This document shows positions 56,483 to 64,000 of a DNA stretch of 64,000 nt, piece by piece. This DNA is from Artemisia argyi (lineage: Eukaryota > Streptophyta > Magnoliopsida > Asterales > Asteraceae), in NCBI GenBank assembly GCA_030686995.1, contig CM060695.1, positions 97,554,871 through 97,618,870 of the forward strand, given 5' to 3'. Under the pieces are notes generated by a model. The model was not told where the DNA came from and did not search any database. It saw only the letters and a list, made by a program, of their open reading frames with translations. The number at the start of each line of letters is the position of its first letter. The stretch's first letter is position 1. The position numbers and the translations under genes were made by a program.

Positions 56483-58369
56483 TCAAACATTTGGTCCCCA
56501 ATTTCTCATGGGTCCATTTTGGTTAAGCATACCATTAATTTGTCCCAAATATGAAAATAGAGCATAAGGGTTCCATGGCATGTAATTTGAGGTTTGGTAA
56601 TGTCCAAGAGTTTTTTGGTTCCAAACATGTTGGTAGTTTGGTCGAGCATTGAAGTTGCTCTTTGGAAAGGGGCGTTTGGGAATTGGAGTCTTAGGTCTTG
56701 GTTGAGTAGTCTTAGCTCTAAATTCATTTTTACTAAGTCCTACTCCAGTTTTAAAGGCAGGTTTGGTTCCATTTTTATATGTAACTTTAACAAATTTGGA
56801 ACGATCCGATGTGGATGGAGTTACTGCTGCAGCAGACCTGGCGGAACCCTCGGGGCCAACGGGCGGAACCCTATTTTGGGTTCCGTCTGGTCCGCGGGCT
56901 GCTGTAGCAGTTTTGTTTGTTTCATGTGTGTTCGTTTCTTGTTTCATTTGACCCTTAATGATTTCTACTTTCCTGAAACCTAGACCTGTTTTATCAAAAG
57001 GTGACTTTTGGAGTTTCATAATTTCATCCGCACATGAAATGCTTTTATCGAACTTTTTGAACTTTGTGGTTTGTTTGATTAGATCATTTTGAGTTATTTT
57101 AAGTTTCTCAACTTCAAGTTTAAGTTCCTCACATGATTTGCATGAGGTGTCAATACCTTTACTCTTTTCTAATCTCTTAGCTTTTTCTTTTAACTCATAA
57201 ACTTCATTTTCTAAAAACTCCTTTTTAGTTTTCAAAAATTTATTTTTGTTTATGATTTTTAAGCTTGGCTCACAAAGTTTGTTATATTCATTTTGTAAAG
57301 TGTCATCATCAATAGAGGAGTAAGATGAGTCGGAGAGTACCTCATTTGAGTTGTGAGCCATGAGAGCAATATCATCGTTCTTTGGCTCATCATCATCTCC
57401 TTCATAGTCACTCCAAGCACCACCCACAAAAGCTTGTTGAGGCTTGCTCTTGGGAGGTTTTGGACATTCTCCTACAAGATGACTTGTGTCTCCACACCTA
57501 TAACATTTTCGTTCAACTTTTCCTTTTCGATCATCACGATCTTTCCGGAAGGTTTTCTTGTCATCTTTAGGTTGTCTTACAAACTTCCCTCGCCTACGAA
57601 AGAACTTCTTGAAGTCTCTCACGGCCATAGCATATTCCTCATCATCACTATCCGAAGTAGATTCTTCATCATCACTTGATTGGACTCTAGCTTTCAAGGC
57701 AATGGACTTAACTTTTTCTTTCTTGCCTCTAACTAGTTTCGAATCTTTTTCCATCACCATTTCATGAACTTTGAGGTTTCCAATTAGCTCATCAAGTGAC
57801 ATGCTTGAAAGATCTTTGGATTCTTCAATTGCCGTCACTTTTGCTCTCCACTTCGGATGGAGTGCTCTAAGAAATTTCCTGACAAAGTTCTTACTACAAA
57901 AAGATTCATCAAGTGCTTTAAGTGAAGTAATAATAGTGTTAAACCTAGCAAAAGCATTATCAATAATCTCATCTTCGGAAATAACAAATTGTTCATATTG
58001 TTGAACAAGAAGATCAATTTTGTTATCTTTAACTTGTGAGTTTCCTTGATGAGTGACAATTAAAGATTGCCAAATATCTTTGGCGGTTTTACACAAAAAG
58101 ACTCTTTCATATTCTTTCTTAGGCAAAGCGTTGTAAAGCATCATTTTAGCTTCATTATTTTTACCTATCAATTTCTTTTGATCATCATCTTTAATGTTAG
58201 TAACTATATTATCACCATCAACAATTATATACCATAAATCTATATCTTTAGATTTCACGTAAGTTTCAAAACGGTTTTTCCAATATATAAAACCATTTGC
58301 TTCAAAGAGTGGTGGTCTTCGCATAGATTGCCCTTCTTTGTAATTTTCAAAATCCATGGATCGTTTCAA
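56483..58369 (-). CDS. gag: Copia gag
   Basis: 628 residues, longer than most Copia gags but typical for SIRE. A UBN2/gag-type capsid domain spans about 20-210 (NGFIYWKNRFETYVKSKD, AFARFNTIITSLKALDESFC, NLKVHEM). An acidic patch (230-245) precedes a basic region and a zinc knuckle C-x2-C-x4-H-x4-C at 289-302 (CYRCGDTSHLVGEC). A coiled coil spans about 355-435. A Pro/Gly insert at about 493-513 (GPDGTQNRVPPVGPEGSARS) is encoded by the GC-rich LTR words. A basic, aromatic C-terminus follows. The ATG at 58369 lies about 55 bases after the LTR. Ends in TGA. Confidence 0.93.
   Translation of the reverse strand: MKRSMDFENYKEGQSMRRPPLFEANGFIYWKNRFETYVKSKDIDLWYIIVDGDNIVTNIKDDDQKKLIGKNNEAKMMLYNALPKKEYERVFLCKTAKDIWQSLIVTHQGNSQVKDNKIDLLVQQYEQFVISEDEIIDNAFARFNTIITSLKALDESFCSKNFVRKFLRALHPKWRAKVTAIEESKDLSSMSLDELIGNLKVHEMVMEKDSKLVRGKKEKVKSIALKARVQSSDDEESTSDSDDEEYAMAVRDFKKFFRRRGKFVRQPKDDKKTFRKDRDDRKGKVERKCYRCGDTSHLVGECPKPPKSKPQQAFVGGAWSDYEGDDDEPKNDDIALMAHNSNEVLSDSSYSSIDDDTLQNEYNKLCEPSLKIINKNKFLKTKKEFLENEVYELKEKAKRLEKSKGIDTSCKSCEELKLEVEKLKITQNDLIKQTTKFKKFDKSISCADEIMKLQKSPFDKTGLGFRKVEIIKGQMKQETNTHETNKTATAARGPDGTQNRVPPVGPEGSARSAAAVTPSTSDRSKFVKVTYKNGTKPAFKTGVGLSKNEFRAKTTQPRPKTPIPKRPFPKSNFNARPNYQHVWNQKTLGHYQTSNYMPWNPYALFSYLGQINGMLNQNGPMRNWGPNV
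56832..56905 (-). repeat. LTR word block inside gag
   Basis: Words GGCGGAACCC (twice) and GGGTTCCGTCTGG lie between TGCTGCAGCAG-type edges. They match the block in the LTR U3 (59107-59172) and in the spacers at 50974 and 53293, but here they are in frame within gag. Confidence 0.75.
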
Positions 58370-58407
58370 GTTTTAAAACACAATATATTTTAAAAGCTTG
58401 AGTAACG

Positions 58408-58424
58408 TAGCTCTTGATGCCAAA
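58408..58424 (-). other. primer binding site, initiator tRNA-Met type
   Basis: The minus strand right after the LTR reads TTTGGCATCAAGAGC, close to the TGGTATCAGAGC complement of initiator tRNA-Met usual in plant Copia elements. Confidence 0.7.
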
Positions 58425-59550
58425 TGTGGAAAACTAGAAGGGGGTTGAATAGTTTTAGCGTTTTAAAATCTTTTTAACTTGTTTAGTTAGCTTTGAAACT
58501 TTCCGTTTGATCAAAGATATATGCACAAACACAATATATATAACATGCAAGTAAAGGAAAGAAACGATCAAACCACAACACGAGTATTTATCGTGGTTCG
58601 GCTACAAGGACTCTTTTTTCTTGCCCTACGTCCACGCCCCGAGTATCCAACTCGAGAGTTTCTTTCACTAGTCAACAAGCTCCTTTCACCGGCGGAGAAA
58701 ACCTTACACGTCGCTTATACTTTTACCGACACAAAGCTAAATGTCGAGTTCTTTTACAAGGGCACAACCACTCCCGTTTAGTTCTTTTACTAGGGTACAA
58801 CAACTCCCAACACTCTTTGTATTTTGAGGACTAAAATACTAACCACTCACTTCAGAATATACACAAACAAATGACGCGTAAACAACACGAGTTTACACAA
58901 TACTAAGCTACCAAGTCTTGCAACGTTGTGTTGGAAACTTGTAACTTTAGACGACCTTGTGAGCTTCTTTGCTACAAAAGGAAACTTCACATTTACAATG
59001 TTAAGAGGTTAGAAGAAAAGGATCAGTGTGTGTGTAAAATATGTGCTCAAGAGGTTAGCCAAAAATCAAGTTATGGCTTGGTATTTATAGCACAACAAAC
59101 TGTGTGCTCGGCGGATCAGGCGGAACCCTCAAATGGGTTCCGCCCGTGTACCCCCAAGGTACCGCCGGGTCTGCAGTAGGTTTTTGCAATTACTCTTCAA
59201 ACCAAACAAGGTCTTGTCTCATAACTTCTATCAACCAAACAATGTCACATCACTTAAAGTAAGTCAAACATGATACTTGCAAGCAACATGAAAGCAAGTC
59301 AAACACATAACTTGCCATAAATACATAATGACAAAACTTGCCATAAATGTGATGTGACTATTTCTAATTTAAGAAATAAACTTGTGTTATGTTTTATGAA
59401 ATGTAAAATGTAGCAAAAGTCTTGTTTATGCAAGTCTTAAAAACTAAGAATATGTTTTGCTTAAAACTAAAGTTTACATTTTGTCGTTAACAAAACTTAG
59501 CGAAGATCGTAAAATATAAATAACGTTTTTAGGCGATATTTGTATTAACA
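58425..59550 (-). repeat. 5' LTR of the Copia element
   Basis: 1126 bp, minus-strand TGTTAATACAAATATCGCC...CTAGTTTTCCACA. GC-rich word block at 59107-59172, followed on the minus strand by the TATA box GCTATAAATACC at about 59079-59091. Includes about 38 bases absent from the 3' LTR. Confidence 0.94.
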
Positions 59551-61950
59551 TCATGTTTATTTGATCTTTGTTAATGATAGTATAAGGTTTGATAACAAGA
59601 TTGAGGATCAGATCAGTCATTTACTTTGATAATCACAAATCAAGCTTGATAAGGTAGTGTTTGGATTTAACTGTGTAGTGTTCATTAGTTGGTTTAAGTG
59701 ATTGATATCTGTTCTTACATGTTACTTATCACCTAAATTGACCAAAACAACAAAGTCTCAGTGAGTTACAAGCTTAAAAGTCAAAATCACCAATAATTTG
59801 GCTTAAACTTCTGTCTGTGTTGAATTTTAAGTAGCATAAGTCTCATTTGATCTCACAAGTACAAGTTCTAGCTTATTTTAGTCTTATTATAGCTTATCTA
59901 ACCTATATCAATCAGAAAATCAAGTTAGAATTTCACTTTAGTCAACTTAGCTTAATATCTAAAAAAAAGTCAAAATTGCCTTTGTCAGGAAATCTCATTT
60001 TTAGCAAGAATTGTTTCGAATTTAGTAGGCAAATCTAAGACTTGAGCTTATTACATGTGAAAGTATACCAGCTAAACTACTGAATCCCTTGTTCAATATA
60101 TTTTTGTGAATTTTTGTGTGTTAGTTATACATGCTCAAAATCACTTGCAGGGGAAGTACCTCCCCTGTGCACAGTCACTGCACCACCACCACCACTTTGG
60201 TGGTTGATTCTGAGCAACTCAGTGGGTCCCACAGGCCCCAAGTTGGTTTTTTCAACCCCCCTCCTATCCACCTTCAAGTTTTGAGCTTGCTTTTGAGCTC
60301 AAGCTCAGTGGACCCCACCTTAATTCACCCCTAAACCTTGTCCCATTTCTGTCTCAGTCCATCAATAAGCAATTGCTTATTGTGGCTTTTTAGCTTATCC
60401 TTTGAGCTTATTTGATAGATTTCTGCTTAATCATGTCAAACTAACTTAAGTGAACCAGAATCCACCCTTGTGGACCCCACATAAGCTCATTTGAGCTTAT
60501 TTCTTGGTTTGGTCAAACATAGTCAACTGTCAAAGCTAATAAGCACTCACAGTGCTTATTTTTGAGTTCCAAATAAGTTGTTTTTACAAAAGTTTCATAT
60601 TTTAAGTATTTTAGTAGTTCTGTAAAAGAAAAATTAGAAAAAGCCAAATTTAATTATAGTGATAGCTTCTATTTAATAGAAATTATCTTTTTAATTTTCT
60701 TTTCAGCTTATTTATAAGCACTCTTGCATTTTTATATTTTTATTAAATCTCTTTTATATTAGAAAAAGCCAGATTTTTCCTTTGTCATTTAGTGGTTTTT
60801 AGAATTAATATTAGTTTAATTAATTATTAACTAATATTAAAGAATTAAATAGCAAAATTAGATTTTATTTAGTAACACCTAGTTTTTATAATTTTCCTAG
60901 CTTTTATATAAGTAATAACGTTTTTAGGAATTTTTGTAGAATTTCTACTGTTCATTTTCTATTTTTTAGAATATAATTAGTTTAATTGATAATTAATTAA
61001 TAATTAGAATAATAATTAGTAAATTAGTTTAAAAATACACAAAACCAATTTTTTATAATTTTTTAGGATTTCTGTGATGGTTAATTAGATTTATAAAAAT
61101 CTTCTTAATTATCTAAGTCTTTTTAGTAATTGTAATAATTTAAATCAGTTTAATTAGTTAATTAATAAATTAAATAATAATTAATTAATAATAAATATAT
61201 AAATAGTGTGAAAAATGTAAATTTAGTTTTAAAATAAGTTTTATAATATTTCAGATTTTTTTAAGTTTTAATTTTATTTTTCTAGACTTATTTTACATTT
61301 TCTTATTATTTAGTATATTATTAAATAGTTAAAAATAGTTATTAAATAAATAATAATTAATTAAATAGTTATAAAAATAATTTTAAATTTCTAATAATTT
61401 TCTTATACTTTTAGGAATCCAAAAATATAATTTTCACATTTGTGGGAGCTGTATTTGAAAGAATTCACATTTGTTTCATACGTTTACGTTTATTTAAATT
61501 TAAACGTACATTTTATTTCTAGGTTTTCTTAACTTTTAAATAATAAGTTAATAATTATAAAATAAATATTTTAATTTTATTTAATTTGCATTTAAGCCCC
61601 TAACGCACGCAAATTCCTACTATAGTTAAAATCATTTTTGTTTCATATGTTTACGTTTAAATATTAAACGTACGCGTTTTCCAGTTTCTTTTCATTTGTG
61701 CTTATCTGATTTCACGTATTAGTTGATATAGCTTATCAAAGCTATTCTAACTTATATTTCAGTAGTACAATCACTTGAACCCTTTTCCTGTTCAATTCAC
61801 CTGATCTCAAAGTCATTTTATTTCAGATTTCACGCCTCGTTGGGATCTAACGACCCGGGGAAACACTACACTCCACAGAGTATTGGTTTAGACTGTTTGA
61901 CTTATTGACCATTACTTGGTTGATATTTTCTGACTGTTTACCACCAATCA

Positions 61951-62665
61951 ATTTATGCTACATGAATTTTCATTATTGATGCATCACCAGCAGATGTCGA
62001 TGAAGTTGCAGTGGCAGCAACGACTACGACAACGTTAAAGTGGGCGACAAGGGAAAGCATGTCTAATTGTATTAATACTTGTACGTATTTAATAAAAGCA
62101 TGTCTTGTGACACGTGAACGGAATTTCGAGACTAAGAGTTAACGTCGGTTTCATCAGATCTGGAAAAATGATTGGGCCGCTCATTGAGAAAAGATGATGG
62201 ACATTAGAATAGTATATTAGAAAACATTTATTCTGGCAACGGTCGTAGTAGAGTTCGTAGGCACAAACATATTACCCGTAGAAGACGATCGAAACAACAT
62301 TTGAAGGTTTCCTACATTGTCGGCGACAAAAAAGACGAGCTTTGTCAGCGGCATCATGAAGGGCGGTCTAAAAATATGAACTTTTCGCCGGTAACATGGT
62401 ATGATAAATCGTCGATATTTGATACGAATGGAGATGGAGGCGGTTATAGTTTATGGAGAGAAAGAAAAAAGGGAAGCATAGGAACAATTCTTTGACCTGG
62501 ACGTGTGTAGGTCAAATAGAGAAATATATGGACCATTCAAATTACTATAGTGCCCTTTTAGTTTATTAAACATATTAATTAAACTTAAATAAATAATTTC
62601 CACGTGTCGTGTTTTAATTGGCTTCCTACACTATCTCATTTTAACGACTATTCCACATGAACCTC

Positions 62666-62667
<2 letters not shown>
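61951..62667. other. right arm of the TIR element
   Basis: The part of the TIR element to the right of the Athila array. The short frame at 62301-62495 has no recognisable similarity. It ends in the right terminal repeat at about 62610-62668. Confidence 0.5.

Positions 62668-62668
<1 letters not shown>

Positions 62669-62703
<35 letters not shown>
62669..62703. repeat. (TA)n microsatellite
   Basis: About 17 TA units directly after the right terminal repeat of the TIR element. Confidence 0.95.
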
Positions 62704-62705
<2 letters not shown>

Positions 62706-62860
62706 GGAGGAAGGACTCTCTCTCCAAAAAATTCAGATGTACACAAAATGATGCATAGTTTACAACACTTTAAAGCAAGCAATTTTCATAATTACAACAA
62801 CCAAAGCATTGTGTATAACAAAAACTAGTATGAATCGAAATTCAGACCACTTTCCTTAGA

Positions 62861-63071
62861 ATTCTACATTAATAGCATTAAAAACACCCCTACACCCAAT
62901 ATTACAATTATTTAAGCACAATGTACAACCCTCATTCTACATTAATAGCATTAAAAACACTCTTACACCCAATATTACAATTATTTAAACACAATGTACA
63001 ACCCTCATTCTACATTAATAAACACCCCTACAACCAATATTACAATCATTTAAACACAATGTACAACCCTC
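62861..63071. repeat. 73-bp tandem repeat, three units
   Basis: Units at 62861-62933, 62934-63006 and 63007-63071 start ATTCTACATTAATA and end ATGTACAACCCTC. The third lacks 9 bases (about GCATTAAAA). Confidence 0.92.
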
Positions 63072-63200
63072 CATCTTAACCTAAACATGAACCTGTGATC
63101 AAGACTCGACTCTATAAACAAAGCTGTGACCAAGCAAATTTAGGTGTCGGAATGACATCCCGTGACATTTTTATTAATTCCATTGAAAAATTTTATTTCA

Positions 63201-63630
<430 letters not shown>

Positions 63631-63639
63631 TATATAAAA

Positions 63640-64000
63640 AAAATGGATATGGATGTGAAATCAATTATAGAGTGCATGATTCAGAGAGAAAGACAAAAGG
63701 TAAGATCTGAATGTGAGCACTACTGAGGACGGTCCCGTAAACAGGGGGACGGTCCTTTATTGATTGGGGACCGCCATTCCATTTAAAGAACCGCCGACAG
63801 TAGGCGTCCTGGTTGGTAAATGTGTTGTGATTTAAGTAACTTCCCATTTTTAAGGTTAGATAATTTTAGTCCATTTTCATGTTTAACTATGAGCAATATC
63901 ACAACATATTATCATAATTCAAAGCATAATAATTCATTCATTTCATGCATGAGAGGCATACACTACCATAATAATTCCATGACAAACACATCATAAAACA
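63640..64000 (-). repeat. fragment of a SIRE-like LTR, continues beyond the window
   Basis: Words GGACGGTCCC, GGACGGTCC, GGGGACCGCC and GAACCGCC at 63723-63795 repeat the pattern of the LTR at 31291-32725 (32255-32335) in the same orientation. The LTR ends are not visible in the window. Confidence 0.5.

Larger units (their letters stand above)
47953..59550 (-). mobile_element. SIRE/Maximus-type Copia element, full length, young
   Basis: 11,598 bp with the 5-bp target duplication TCATG (47948-47952 and 59551-59555). Order on the minus strand: LTR (59550-58425), primer site, gag, pol, two extra frames, polypurine tract, LTR (49041-47953). By eye the two LTRs differ at about six positions plus one indel of about 38 bases, so the insertion is recent. 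Gag and pol in the same frame separated by stops, a long 3' region and extra frames after pol fit the SIRE/Maximus lineage. Confidence 0.94.
33735..61950 (+). mobile_element. Athila-type Gypsy tandem array (three LTRs, one interrupted)
   Basis: Order: partial LTR (33735-34106), 3' internal piece (34107-35108), LTR (35109-39292), primer binding site, gag-protease, broken pol, 3' internal region (45229-46169), LTR (46170-61950, split by Copia). Intact LTR length is about 4.18 kb, very long. Protein motifs (DLGASINLM protease, [20 protein letters not shown]) and the tRNA-Asp type primer site fit the Athila lineage. No target duplication was found for the array as a whole. Confidence 0.85.
46170..61950 (+). 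repeat. Athila LTR (right), split by the Copia insertion
   Basis: 46170-47952 and 59556-61950 together match 35109-39292. Removing the insert and one TCATG gives 4178 bp, close to the 4184 bp of the left LTR. The sequence after 61950 (ATTTATG) is the same as the spacer between the left LTR and its primer binding site. Confidence 0.92.

Overview
This is plant nuclear DNA. It is AT-rich and intron-bearing, packed with nested LTR retrotransposons, with one small host gene. The gag of the first Gypsy element resembles gag proteins I remember from Asteraceae (Tanacetum-type) genomes, so a daisy-family host is my inference, not a proven assignment. No rRNA, tRNA, CRISPR array or bacterial-type operon was seen.

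Layout. 1-2160: a complete Stowaway MITE, then unassigned sequence. 2166-12056: a complete LTR element of the Gypsy superfamily (TSD AAATT) with gag and a broken protease-like region but no RT, RNase H or integrase; its 5' LTR is split by a solo Copia-type LTR (2672-4510, TSD GTGTG). 12600-19550: a cluster of related Helitron pieces, including one copy with both diagnostic ends (15739-19550, minus strand). 20869-24007: the host gene, a two-exon SWIB/MDM2-domain protein of 110 residues with a 2.8 kb intron holding nested MITEs, a triplicated repeat and a C39 tract. 24400-33160: MITEs, repeated 28-nt hairpins, a LINE reverse transcriptase relic, a MULE relic carrying a solo LTR, and the 3' end of another SIRE-like Copia element.

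33161-62668 is a Russian doll. A TIR DNA element lying between (TA)n tracts contains a tandem Athila-type Gypsy array (33735-61950: partial LTR, 3' internal piece, LTR, degenerate gag-pol, LTR). The last Athila LTR is split by a young 11.6 kb SIRE/Maximus-type Copia element on the minus strand (47953-59550, TSD TCATG). That Copia element has an uninterrupted gag, an uninterrupted pol, and two extra reading frames between pol and the 3' LTR. 62669-64000: (TA)n tracts, a 73-bp tandem repeat, a possible Helitron end, a MITE inside (TA)n, and the start of another SIRE-like LTR.

The most interesting pattern is regulatory. In several unrelated LTR families here, the region just upstream of the LTR TATA box holds an array of short, mostly palindromic, GC-rich words specific to the family: TGACGGCGTCA in the first Gypsy, GGGACCGSC in the SIRE-like LTRs, GGCGGAACCC in the young Copia. 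In the young Copia the same words recur inside gag and in both spacers ahead of the extra reading frames. One of those copies has a TATA-like sequence at nearly the LTR spacing, so it could be an internal promoter.
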